This document shows, piece by piece, positions 8,848 through 17,600 of a DNA stretch of 64,000 nucleotides. Made by a program: the position numbers and the translations under genes. The notes under the pieces were generated by a model. The model saw only the letters and a program-made list of their open reading frames with translations, was not told where the DNA came from and made no database searches. Every line of letters starts with the position of its first letter. The stretch's first letter is position 1. This DNA is from Limnochorda sp. L945t (lineage in GTDB: Bacteria; Bacillota; Limnochordia; Limnochordales; Geochordaceae): assembly GCF_035593305.1 (NCBI RefSeq), contig NZ_CP141615.1, positions 1,550,001 to 1,614,000 of the forward strand, written 5' to 3'.

Positions 8848-9780
8848 TCACCTTGCGCCGGCCATGTCGGCGAGGATCGCCTCCATTGCACGCTCGACTT
8901 CCTCGGAACTCAACAAGGCGATCCGCGCCAAAGGGAGCTGGACTTCCAGCCTCTTGATCGCCTCGTGGCCCAGGAAGTAACCGGACTGGCGCCATCCTTC
9001 GATGTCGTACCAGGATCCGAAAAACTCCCTGGTCGACTCTCCTGCCCGGACCCGCCGCAGGAACTCCTGCGCCAGCTTGACCTGGCTGTCGCGGCACCAG
9101 GTAATCCAGTCCCTGGCACCGTCCCGATGCCCGTGCTGCTCATGCCAGCTGTCATAGCCCATGACGATGTGCTCGCACCGCTGAGCAAAGCCCTCCGCAT
9201 AGAGCGTCCAAAACGGCCCGCTCTGCTCCCCCTCGAGCTCGAAGACCCCCCGGCACCAGGCATGGAAAACATGCCCCAGTTCGTGTGCGGTGAGACCGGC
9301 CAGGCTCTCTCGCGTGGTCCAGCCGCATTCGGCGATGTTCTCGAGCCCGAAGAGGCATGCGTGTTTCCCCTGGTAGGTCGTGGCCCAGCCCGCCCCGCAA
9401 CCTAGACCCACGTAGATGACGACCATGACCTCGCAGTCCAGCCCCAGGTGGTGCTGAGCCTGCCGATAAACCGGCCCCACGACCTCGGCCAGGTCGCGCT
9501 GTATCTGGGCCATCACGGGTAACCGGGCCGGCCAGGAGGGCAGCACGCGCTCGAGCGCCACACGCCGCCAATCTTCGCCCCCACGGGCATAATCCTCTTG
9601 CTGCTTACGGAGAAGCTCAGGGTAGGTCGCCATGTATCGGGCGACCCAGGCGTCCAATTGCTCCTCGGGCGACAGCCGCGCAGCCGCTTTCCACATTTCG
9701 AGGAACTCGGGAAACGTGTTGACGATTCTGTACAAGGCCCCATCTCCCACCCCGCGGAACAGGCGCCTCGATGACGCCAC
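8848..9780 (-). CDS. Putative zinc-dependent peptidase (HExxH)
   Basis: 310 residues without signal peptide. The motif AHELGHVFHAW (~residues 164-174) is a zincin HExxH site, and a downstream Glu in LYAEGFAQRCEH (~193-204) could supply the third ligand, as in gluzincins and related DUF families. The rest is helical, with a conserved-looking VVIYVGLGCGAGWATTYQG strand-loop before the active site. The substrate is unknown. The gene is complete and its start at 9780 is the only reasonable one in frame. Confidence 0.7.
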   Translation of the reverse strand: MASSRRLFRGVGDGALYRIVNTFPEFLEMWKAAARLSPEEQLDAWVARYMATYPELLRKQQEDYARGGEDWRRVALERVLPSWPARLPVMAQIQRDLAEVVGPVYRQAQHHLGLDCEVMVVIYVGLGCGAGWATTYQGKHACLFGLENIAECGWTTRESLAGLTAHELGHVFHAWCRGVFELEGEQSGPFWTLYAEGFAQRCEHIVMGYDSWHEQHGHRDGARDWITWCRDSQVKLAQEFLRRVRAGESTREFFGSWYDIEGWRQSGYFLGHEAIKRLEVQLPLARIALLSSEEVERAMEAILADMAGAR

Positions 9781-9977
9781 CGCTAGCTACTTGGACGGTG
9801 CCGGTAAGCCCCCTCAATGGTCAACCCAGCATGCAGTGCAGCAGAGCAGGAGGCACGACCCCATGCATGGCAGGCCCCTCCACGTGTGGCCTCCCCGCCC
9901 GGCATCGGTACCTCCCCCGCCGCCATCCATCCCCGCTCGTACACCGCGTTGAAGCAGCGCCGGTGCTCACCCGCCAC

Positions 9978-10112
9978 CGCCGGACCTGCTCCAGGCTCGC
10001 CAGATACCCCTCGACCGTCCGCCCGAGCCCGGCCTCGAAGGGCGTGTTCGGTTGCCACCTCAGCTCCCGCCGCACCTTCTCGCTCACCACGGCATCCAGC
10101 CAGTCGTGCCCG
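9978..10112 (-). pseudogene. Remnant of an NAD-dependent sugar epimerase/dehydratase C-terminus
   Basis: A short block reads WLDAVVSEKVRRELRW then QPNTPFEAGLGRTVEGYLAS, which is the end of a short-chain NAD-dependent epimerase/dehydratase (the 'LGW-P-TPFEEGL--TVEWY' pattern). No Rossmann domain or active-site YxxxK remains. The flanks (9781-9977 and 10113-10320) contain no recognisable gene. A minus-strand GGTGKTLLLRS string near 10240 may be a scrap of a P-loop ATPase. Confidence 0.6.
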
Positions 10113-10319
10113 TCCTGATACCGTCGGCCGTGAAGTCGCAGTCCACGCGCGTCTGGGTGGGTGGAAGGTTGGGAAGCGTCACGGACAGCATTCGGGAGGC
10201 GACCGTCCCGCCCCGGACCAGGCGCGCCGCACGCTCCGCAAGAGCAGCGTCTTGCCGGTTCCCCCGGGGGCACGCTGGGCGGCGGCCCCGCTACCTCTAC
10301 GTTGCTTGGATTGAATAGA

Positions 10320-10488
10320 TCCTGGCTCGCTCATTCGCCTTGAGGCGTCCAGGATCTCAAGGCCGACCAGATTGCCTCTGGCATCAGAGTCAAGAATGAC
10401 GCCCAGCCTGTCTTCATCGCTTTCCGATACCGGTGCCTCCCGCAACACGATGGTCAGCTGTCCGTTGCGGCCCATACCTGATCTTCAT
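10320..10488 (-). pseudogene. DUF2283 small protein gene with a frameshift
   Basis: Starting at ATG 10488, MKIRYG reads in one frame; one base later the frame changes and continues as RNGQLTIVLREAPVSESDED, then RLGVILDSDARGNLVGLEIL and DASRRM. This is a complete DUF2283 protein (~56 residues) split by a single-base slip near 10470. An ATG in the second frame (10475) could still express most of it. DUF2283 proteins usually follow a DUF4258 gene, and both are often listed as toxin-antitoxin-like. Confidence 0.75.
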
Positions 10489-10544
10489 CAAGGTCGCCTC
10501 CAGTACTTGTCCATCTTGCTGGTTCGGTAGGCTGTCACCACTTG
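10488..10544 (-). pseudogene. C-terminal scrap of a DUF4258 protein
   Basis: QVVTAYRTSKMDKYWRRP ends in a stop that overlaps the DUF2283 ATG as TGATG. This is the classic DUF4258 C-terminus (VVTAYRTSK-DKYW) in its usual place directly ahead of DUF2283. The upstream ~80 residues of DUF4258 are absent, having been replaced by unrelated sequence. Confidence 0.7.
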
Positions 10545-10601
10545 GGGAGGCTGCCTGTCTACGTCCACGAACACACCACGCAAATGAGCGGTAACCCACC
10601 A

Positions 10602-11225
10602 TCAGTCCGCACCACCGATTGCGAGGCCCGCGACCAGTCCGAACGCCGCCAGCAAGACCATCTTGATCAATCTCGCAACCTGAGGCTCCAGGACGATCTT
10701 GGCTACACGAGCCTTGGCGTGGCCTAGCCTTACGGACCGACCAGGCTGCGTGTCCAAAGTGTAGCACCCTCCGCACGTCGGACAGGTTAGTACGTCGCCT
10801 GCAGCGTCAACGAGGTCCGTGTCAGTGACGTCGCGGACCGTGGTACCCGCGCGAAGCTGTAGCCGGTCCCCATGCCGCGGACTTGGGCAGTAAGGCCCGC
10901 GGATTTCAAGCGCTCCGTTTGCATTCCGGGTCGCACCCCAGCGAACACCAAACGCGTAATGTTCGGACCAATCCGGAGGCACGCTCGGGTGGGTAGCGGC
11001 ATAGAAGAGCCAGACGAGCCCCATTATTGCTGCAACCCCCCATACGCGCGGAAACGCCTGCGGAACGCTCAGCCACTGCGCGAACGCGATTGATACCTGA
11101 ATCCGACCAATCCAGTCGAGCACACCGCCGATCGCTACGACGAACACTATGATCCACGGTGCCCAGGTTCCCTGGTGAAACCAGATCCGAGGCATCCTTA
11201 CACCTACTCCCCCTGCCTCCTCCAC
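10602..11225 (-). CDS. Small membrane protein with a CxxC zinc-ribbon-like loop
   Basis: 207 residues from ATG 11225; an internal ATG (MPRIWFHQG, 11192) is an equally good start. Two hydrophobic segments near the N-terminus (WIIVFVVAIGGVLDWI; VWGVAAIMGLVWLFYAA) and one at the C-terminus (MVLLAAFGLVAGLAIGG) flank a soluble domain. That domain contains TCPTCGGCYTLD, a possible metal site. No family recognised. It is followed by the DUF4258/DUF2283 debris and preceded by another membrane-protein gene on the same strand. Confidence 0.6.
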   Translation of the reverse strand: MEEAGGVGVRMPRIWFHQGTWAPWIIVFVVAIGGVLDWIGRIQVSIAFAQWLSVPQAFPRVWGVAAIMGLVWLFYAATHPSVPPDWSEHYAFGVRWGATRNANGALEIRGPYCPSPRHGDRLQLRAGTTVRDVTDTDLVDAAGDVLTCPTCGGCYTLDTQPGRSVRLGHAKARVAKIVLEPQVARLIKMVLLAAFGLVAGLAIGGAD

Positions 11226-11281
11226 CGGCGTCCTGTCCGGGAACGCTGTCGCGCCTGTTTCGACGGCTGCTCCTCGAACCC

Positions 11282-12166
11282 TTACTCGGGCTGGCCAAGC
11301 TGGCCGTTACGTGCTCTCACCCGTTGAAGGCCTCGGATGAGTTCATCTACATCCTCTCGACTGTTAATCCACCTTATCTGAACTCCCCTCCTCCTGAGCT
11401 CGAGGACGCGGTCCAGGCTCACATTGGCATAGATGAGCATCCTTCGTTTAGCGTACCGTATTAAGGACCGATCCTTCGGCTCTCCTACGTATAGGCCAAT
11501 GAAGGCCTCCTCGTAGTTCGTGCACAAGAGCAGCACGTAAATGGCCGGAATGAACATCAGCGTCAGTATAGGCCCCAGCGCAATAATTCTGAGGGTGCCC
11601 GGTGAGACAAGCGTCGCGTAGTCTATAGCTGCCTGGTAAAGTGCACTCCCTACTATGGCCAACCCGACAACGACCTGAATCCAGTGTAAAAACGCGGCGA
11701 TCTCGGAAGATTTCCGGTCCCTACGTGCTACAATATCCATCATACTCACGATAACTACCAACGGTACGAGTATCAGTTCCCAGAACAGCGGAAAAGTATA
11801 CGAACCGACCAAGAACTCGAAGAGCACCACGACTCTAAGGCTATCGCGAACCGCAGTCCTGATTACCCTATGAGGACTGGCCGAGGTGATTGCCTCCGAT
11901 GCCGTCGCGAGCCCGGTAAGGACAAACCAAAGCACCGTCTCCTTGAGGAGTGCGGGATTCCACAAGGAGACGGTCCTCAGGGCCCACACGGCCAAGGCGG
12001 TGTAAGCCGCCAGGCATACGATGGGAAGAACAATCTTGGGGTGTGCACCCGCCCGGAGAACCCCTGCAACCTCGTGCCGGACCTCGGCTTTCCTTAGAAC
12101 CAGCACGAGGAAGACCACCAGCCAGATCGCCGTGGCGATTTCCCTGGTACTGAACAAGCGCGTCAC
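11282..12166 (-). CDS. Polytopic membrane protein of unknown function
   Basis: 294 residues with about seven hydrophobic segments (for example ATAIWLVVFLVLVL at the N-terminus, IVLPIVCLAAYTALAVWAL, VVLFEFLVGSYTFPLFWEL, ILTLMFIPAIYVLLLC) and a charged cytoplasmic tail rich in Arg/Lys from ~residue 225. No transporter or enzyme signature is seen. Its AT-richer sequence differs from the surrounding GC-rich DNA, which suggests transfer. It lies 56 bases upstream of the next membrane-protein gene, so the two may be one operon. Confidence 0.65.
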   Translation of the reverse strand: MTRLFSTREIATAIWLVVFLVLVLRKAEVRHEVAGVLRAGAHPKIVLPIVCLAAYTALAVWALRTVSLWNPALLKETVLWFVLTGLATASEAITSASPHRVIRTAVRDSLRVVVLFEFLVGSYTFPLFWELILVPLVVIVSMMDIVARRDRKSSEIAAFLHWIQVVVGLAIVGSALYQAAIDYATLVSPGTLRIIALGPILTLMFIPAIYVLLLCTNYEEAFIGLYVGEPKDRSLIRYAKRRMLIYANVSLDRVLELRRRGVQIRWINSREDVDELIRGLQRVRARNGQLGQPE

Positions 12167-12346
12167 CCGCGATCAACGGAGATACGGAAGCTACTGTTTT
12201 CAGTCTCTCCTGAGGTCCGAGCGAGGGAGTTGCTGCCGCCGACGATGGCGCTATTCATTCCGATGGCCCACCATGTATGCTCATCTTGCCGGGAAGCCCG
12301 CCACCGGACATCAGCAACGCGCGTTCTCCAAGCCACGCTCGAAAGT

Positions 12347-12742
12347 TCAGGAGCTGCCGTTCGTGCGGGCGAACGCGGACAACCACCTGGCTTCCTGTAC
12401 AGCAGCAGAAGACAAGTAGTCGAGGCCCGGGACTGTATCGTCGTAGTCGCAACGGTTTCGACTGCGCCGAAGGTCGATCAGCCTTCCGGCAACAGCGTTG
12501 AAACCGTGGGCCTGGAGAAAGCGTACGAGCTCCAGATGATCATTCGCATCGCGCTGAGCCTGAAACCCTTGCGTCTCTGCCCAGCGTCTCAGAAGCCCGA
12601 AGGCTCCGAAGTAGGCGCGGCTCACACCCGCGCGGTGCATGGCTTGTTTCGTAAAGCCGGGAGTGCCTCGCGGGTTGAACTGGCCGAGATACTCGGCGAG
12701 GTCGATGAACTCTCCCCAGTCAAACCCCATCGTTACTGCCAA
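12347..12742 (-). CDS. HEPN-domain protein (predicted RNase toxin)
   Basis: 131 residues, all helical. The pattern AGVSRAYFGAFGLLRRWAE, an acidic/His loop NDHLELVRFL, and then LRRSRNRCDYDD (~residues 91-102) is that of UPF0332/Abi-type HEPN domains. In these the R-N-x-x-D-Y motif replaces the canonical RxxxxH. Known for the family: RNA cleavage or tRNA modification in toxin-antitoxin and phage-abortive systems. It is the last gene of a tight three-gene minus-strand operon, 21 bases after the preceding stop. The active-site Arg/Asn/Asp are all present. Confidence 0.75.
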   Translation of the reverse strand: MAVTMGFDWGEFIDLAEYLGQFNPRGTPGFTKQAMHRAGVSRAYFGAFGLLRRWAETQGFQAQRDANDHLELVRFLQAHGFNAVAGRLIDLRRSRNRCDYDDTVPGLDYLSSAAVQEARWLSAFARTNGSS

Positions 12743-12763
12743 CTAACTGCGTACCTGGGCTCG

Positions 12764-13429
12764 TCAGCTTAGAACACGGAAGTCGACTCCGACCCAACCC
12801 ACGGTACCGCCGAGCAACGACGTGATGTGCTCCCGTACCCTTTGAAGTTTCGTAAACTGCTCGGAGCTGACATCCTCAACATGTACATACACGATCGGGT
12901 ACTGATAGCTGTCGATCTCAGGGTCCTTGTAGAACTCTGCTGATAGCGTAGTCGACGGGAACAACTCCTGGCACTGCAAACAAACCTCTCGGAGAGCAAC
13001 GTCCAGCCCCTCGTGTTCAGTCAAGTAAACCCCAAGGTCCACCCAGCCCCGAACCTCAACACCCATGCGCTCGAGTTGTCCCAATGTAGCGGCCGCACGC
13101 TCAGAGACCTTTCGGCCAACGGTTTCGGCCATGGACGCGAGCAAGGCAAGGGGGCTCGACCGACGATGCAAATCAGCCAAAAGGTATGCGCTATCCACGT
13201 TAAGCTCTCGCTCGAAGCGCTCTACCCATCCCGCGTCCAGACGGATAGGGCCGACCGGACCGGCCAACTGTGTTAGTAAACGCGTCGCATCCTGTCTCGA
13301 CACAAACGACTCCCACGTATTGGCAGACACGCTCATTCCGGAATGGCTCAGCAGTAGACCCCTGGCCGGCCGCTCCACAGACACCCAGTCCTTCCTGCGG
13401 CTCCCTGTCATCCGCGAGGGGGCGCTCAT
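12764..13429 (-). CDS. Unknown protein, middle gene of the HEPN operon
   Basis: 221 residues from ATG 13429, which overlaps the upstream stop as ATGA, so it is translationally coupled. Residues ~60-150 are helical (LLADLHRRSSPLALLASMAE). The C-terminal ~70 residues form an alpha/beta unit with TLSAEFYKDPEIDSYQYPI followed by VYVHVEDVSSEQFTKLQ. Proteins with a 'DPEI...YVxVxD' ending are common next to HEPN or nucleotidyltransferase genes. I take it to be the cognate partner or antitoxin of the HEPN protein; this is inference. No catalytic motif is visible. Confidence 0.7.
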   Translation of the reverse strand: MSAPSRMTGSRRKDWVSVERPARGLLLSHSGMSVSANTWESFVSRQDATRLLTQLAGPVGPIRLDAGWVERFERELNVDSAYLLADLHRRSSPLALLASMAETVGRKVSERAAATLGQLERMGVEVRGWVDLGVYLTEHEGLDVALREVCLQCQELFPSTTLSAEFYKDPEIDSYQYPIVYVHVEDVSSEQFTKLQRVREHITSLLGGTVGWVGVDFRVLS

Positions 13430-14082
13430 GCCGGTCCGCCGACCCCCTTCTTGCCAGCACGATCGAGCTCCGCGCTCACCTCTTGCACCCATCCTTCGAA
13501 CTCTTGCTGTCGCTCCGCCGCAAAGCGCTCGAGCGCTGCCGCAGGTAGCTGCTCCACAGACCCGAGTACATACTCGAGGAAGGCCCACGAAGGGTCACTC
13601 AGCAAGGGCTCGATACGGCATTCGCCTCGTGCGCTCGGGGTCCTCAAGAGATACCGATAACCGATACCCCACAACCACTGCTCTAGCCGCCCGGGCAACC
13701 GCCGGTGCACGTCGCTGACCTGCCGGTTCAGTATATCGACGGCTCGTTCGCTTGCCAGGACGTGTGCTACGAAACGGGCGACCGCACCACCCGTCGGCTC
13801 AGCGACAGTAGCGCGGATCACCTGGTTCAGCGCAGCCGCTGCACGCTCGAGTCTGGCCCCCTGGACCCCATGGAATCCGGCCGCGACGGATCCCGGCGTC
13901 AGTTCTACATGCAAACCCGTCGCCGTAATCACTACCCCGGAACCGGGCGAGACCCCCTCCTGGGCCACGACCACTGGGTTTTCCCCAAGGACGTTGGCTA
14001 CCGCTTCAAGCCGGCGCTGGGTTACGGGGCCCAGCGCTGCAGGAACCATGAGCTGCGACAATACCAAACGTATGTCCGCCAC
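13426..14082 (-). CDS. Unknown protein, first gene of the HEPN operon
   Basis: 218 residues. An N-terminal alpha/beta portion (MADIRLVLSQLMVPAALGP; NPVVVAQEGV; VVITATGLHVELTPG) is followed by a helical C-terminal half. Not recognised. Its stop overlaps the start of the next gene by four bases, so all three products (this one, the 221-residue protein and the HEPN protein) should be made together. It may sense a trigger or inhibit the HEPN protein, but the sequence gives no direct sign. Confidence 0.68.
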   Translation of the reverse strand: MADIRLVLSQLMVPAALGPVTQRRLEAVANVLGENPVVVAQEGVSPGSGVVITATGLHVELTPGSVAAGFHGVQGARLERAAAALNQVIRATVAEPTGGAVARFVAHVLASERAVDILNRQVSDVHRRLPGRLEQWLWGIGYRYLLRTPSARGECRIEPLLSDPSWAFLEYVLGSVEQLPAAALERFAAERQQEFEGWVQEVSAELDRAGKKGVGGPA

Positions 14083-14284
14083 TATGGCGTCTCCTTCGCT
14101 CGCAGGAACAGCTTTCCCTGCCTGCGCCTCAGATCCTCCTCGCCGTCGCCGGTGTCATCCTTGGAAATGCCTTGGAGGCGGATAACCTTCTTGTTGCCCA
14201 CCGCCTCTGGGACAGGCCTGCGCCGCGCTCCGGCCTGTCCACACTCGCACAGGCCCTGCGACGAGGGGAAGGAGTGCCCGCTTT

Positions 14285-14575
14285 GAACTGATACCGACCA
14301 CCTTAGGAGAGCACCCGGCCCGGCGCCGGTTCGCTCCGACGAGTGGTCGGTATGGATCGTACCGGGTGGACGGCATGTGTCGTACCCGGTAGTCGGCATG
14401 GATCGGAATCGGTGGTGGATTTCGGAGGAATCCGCAGGATGGCGCGACCCTGCTGAATCCGCGGTCTTACCCAGCGCCGCACTCCGCGCATCAGCCCTTG
14501 ATGACGGCCGAGCTTGAACTTAGCCCCATAACCCGGGTACCGTGGAAGATCTGCCCCCACACTGGGCACCACGTC
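14285..14575. mobile_element. Remnant of an IS21-like element terminus
   Basis: Three imperfect copies of a ~24-base unit (around TGGTCGGTATGGATCGTACC, GACGGCATGTGTCGTACC and AGTCGGCATGGATCGGAAT, 14340-14410) resemble the repeated transposase sites at IS21-family ends. Adjacent minus-strand codons (GYGAKFKLGRHQGLMRGVRR, 14475-14540) resemble an IS-encoded C-terminus. No full gene remains. The rest of 14083-14662 holds no recognised gene, apart from a possible short minus-strand frame ending at 14082 (KKVIRLQGISKDDTGDGEED). Confidence 0.45.
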
Positions 14576-14662
14576 CTACAGCAGACTCGCCAACGGCCAC
14601 GACCAACTTACACTTCACCAGGGTCGACATCTGGTTGCCGAGCCGCTTTCCGGATAACCCGG

Positions 14663-17600
14663 TCATGGGCTTGATCTCTCCAGAGGCTTGACGTGCAGCA
14701 CGCCATGGAGGTCGAGGAGCCTGCCCTTGGCGACGAGGCGGTCGATAGCCTCTGTGACGTGGTCGCGGGCCCGGGCCGAAATCCGGCTATACCCGAGCAC
14801 AGCCGAGGCGATGGCCCGAGCGGCGCGAGACCGTTCGGTGGCTCCGAGCTGACCCAGCACCTCGAGTACCGCCGCCTCCCACTCCTCCGCACAGATGTGC
14901 TCGGGCGGCCGCGCCACATCACCAGGCCCTCGAGGCGGAGCGCCCGAAGACTCCCGGTTCGCCTTCCACAAGAAGTCTCCCTGTTTGCTCACCCACCCCC
15001 GTCTGACCGCCCGGGAGACGGCTCGGGACAGGGCATCCCGGATCCGTTTGCCCGCCCTCGAATGACCGTAAAGGCCGCGCAGCCGCTCGTACAGCTGCTC
15101 TACGTGGACAGGCGCTTCGACCTCCACGACCTGGCGGGTCAGCTCCGCCAGGTCGTCGGGGTGTTCGTCCACGATGGCTGAGGCCCGGACCAGGTCCCGG
15201 CCACCCTGGTACGCCCGGTAAGCTGGCAACCGGACGACGGAATCAGGGGCGCCGCCGGCGCCTCGGCCCGCATCCCCGCTCGATCCGCCAGCCCCATCGC
15301 TGCTCGGCGCGCCACCTGTATCGCCGCTCCGCATAGCGTTTAGCGGCCGCCCGTCCTTGCCTTGCGCTGGCCCATCGTTGCGGTGCGCTGGCCTGTCGTC
15401 GCCCTGCGCCGACCCGTCGGCGCCGTACGCCGGCCTGTCGCCGCTCGCCCGGCCGTCATTGCCGTCGGCCCGCCCCTCGCCCCCGCGCACCCGCTCGATG
15501 GCCTCGACGAGGCGCTCGGTCGCCCTAGCCGGGTCGCGGATCCACCCCGTCGACCAGACCCGCAGGATCTTCCACCCCAGGTTCTCAAGGGCCACCTGCC
15601 GGATGCGGTCACGGTCTCGAGCCGTTCGCGCCGAGTGGTAGGTGGCCCCGTCGCACTCGATGCCGACGATGTAGCGCCCGGGCAAATCGGGGTCCCTCAC
15701 GGCCAGGTCAATGCGATAGCCCGACACCCCGACCTGGCAATCCACCTCATACCCCCGCCCCACCAGCGCGTCCCGCACGGCCTCCTCGAACTCGCTCTCC
15801 GGCTGCCCGGTGCCCCGCGCGTCTGCGTCGACCCCGCCGTCCTTCGCATAGCGCAGATACCCCGCCAGCATCTTCGGCCCGTCCCAGCGCGCCTGGCCGA
15901 CGACGCCCGCCAGCTGCTCTGGAGTCATCGACGAGACCACGATCATCCGATACCGCGCCCGGGTGATGGCGACGTTCAGCCGCCGGTCGCCCCCCATGCG
16001 GTTGAGCGGGCCGAAGTTGAGCGAAGGCGTCCCGCCTGGCTCAGAAGGCCCGTATCCGACGCTCAAGACGATGACGTCGCGCTCGTCCCCCTGAACCGTC
16101 TCCAGGTTCTTCACGAAGAACTCCTCTTTGTCGGGCAACTTCACCTGCGGGTGCGCCCTCAGCAGCCTGCGCAGCGCCTCCTCGACGGCGTCCCGCTGCT
16201 CGATGCTCATGGTGATGATCCCCAGCGACAACCCGCTCGTCGTCCGGCAGTGTTCGAGCACGAGTTGGGCGACCCGCTCGGCCTCGACCCGGTTGGTGCG
16301 AGACCCGCCCTTGCCGAAGACACCGTCCGGCACGTGCACGAAGGAAACCCCGGTCGCGACGCCGTCGGTCCCGGGAGCGGGGAACGTGATGAGCTGGCGG
16401 TCGTAGAAGTACCTGTTGGAGAACGCGATGAGGCGTTCGTCCCGACTGCGGTAGTGCCACTTGAGCATAGGCCCGGGGAAGTAGACGCTCGCGATGTCGA
16501 GAATGCTCTCATAGTCCTGGGCGTCCGGCTCGTCCTCCTCGCCCTCCGCGTGCGCCCGGAAGAAATCCGTCGGCGGCAGTTGCTTGTTGTCGCCGAAGAT
16601 CACCGCCTGCCCGCCTCGCAGCAACACGCCGACCGCATCGCCCGGCGGGAGCTGCGACGCCTCGTCGAAAATCACCAGGTCGAACCGGAAAAGCTCCTTC
16701 GGTAGGTACGTCGCCACGGACAGCGGGCTCATCATCAGACACGGCTTGACGGCCAGCAGGAGATTGGGGATGAGGGGGGAGAGTTTGCGCAGAGGCAGGT
16801 GACGGCGTTTCTTGTGCGCCTCCCGCGCGAGCACCGTCCGCTCGCTGGCCGGCAACGGGTCGGGCAGGCGGGCCGCAACCGCCTCGAACGTGGCGATCAC
16901 GGCCTGCTTTTGCAACTGTTCGTCGAGCTCTTGAAATCTCCGGCGAATCTCCTCCCAGGCATGCCCTGGAAACGAACGCAACACCTCGGACTCGCCGTAC
17001 GCGGCCCTCAACCACCGTGCGAAGTAGGCCCGCCGGAACCCATCGAACAGGCGCCCGGCCGACAGCCCCTTCGCGCGGCAGGCGGCGAAGAACGCCGACA
17101 GCCCCGCCTCCTCGGCCTTCCGCATCAGCCGCCGGTGTTCGATCCACTCCGGGAGGCGGCCGGCCTCCCGTTCCCATGTGGCGGCGTTGTCTCGCAGTTC
17201 GTCCAGGGAGACCTCCCCGAAAGAGCGCCCCCCGAAGCCCTCGGGAAAGCACCGGACGACGGGTTCGGCACCCGCCGCCGACCGCCACTCGTCCAGCGCC
17301 CTCAAGGCCGCTTCGATCAGCGAGGAGGCCGTCCGCCGGATGACCTGCGGCGCCTCGCGAACGAGCCGTTCGCGCAGGCGCTCGCTCAAGTGTCCCCCGC
17401 CTGCCTGCACCGTCGCGGCAGCCCACTCCACGGCGCGCACGGCCGCCTCAGGGTTCCAATCGTCCGTGCCGGGCTCGATGCCGAGCTCGCCGCGGATGCG
17501 CCCCGCGTGGGCGTCGATCCACGCACGACTCTCCTGCACGGCGAAAAGCGCCCGCACCACTCCGACCGCCTCTGAGCGCCGCAGCTTCCGCCCTATCAGG

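Noticed and set aside
15345-15475. Possible CRISPR array
   Set aside because: Units are contiguous, imperfect and in frame within a protein; there are no spacers and no cas genes in the window.
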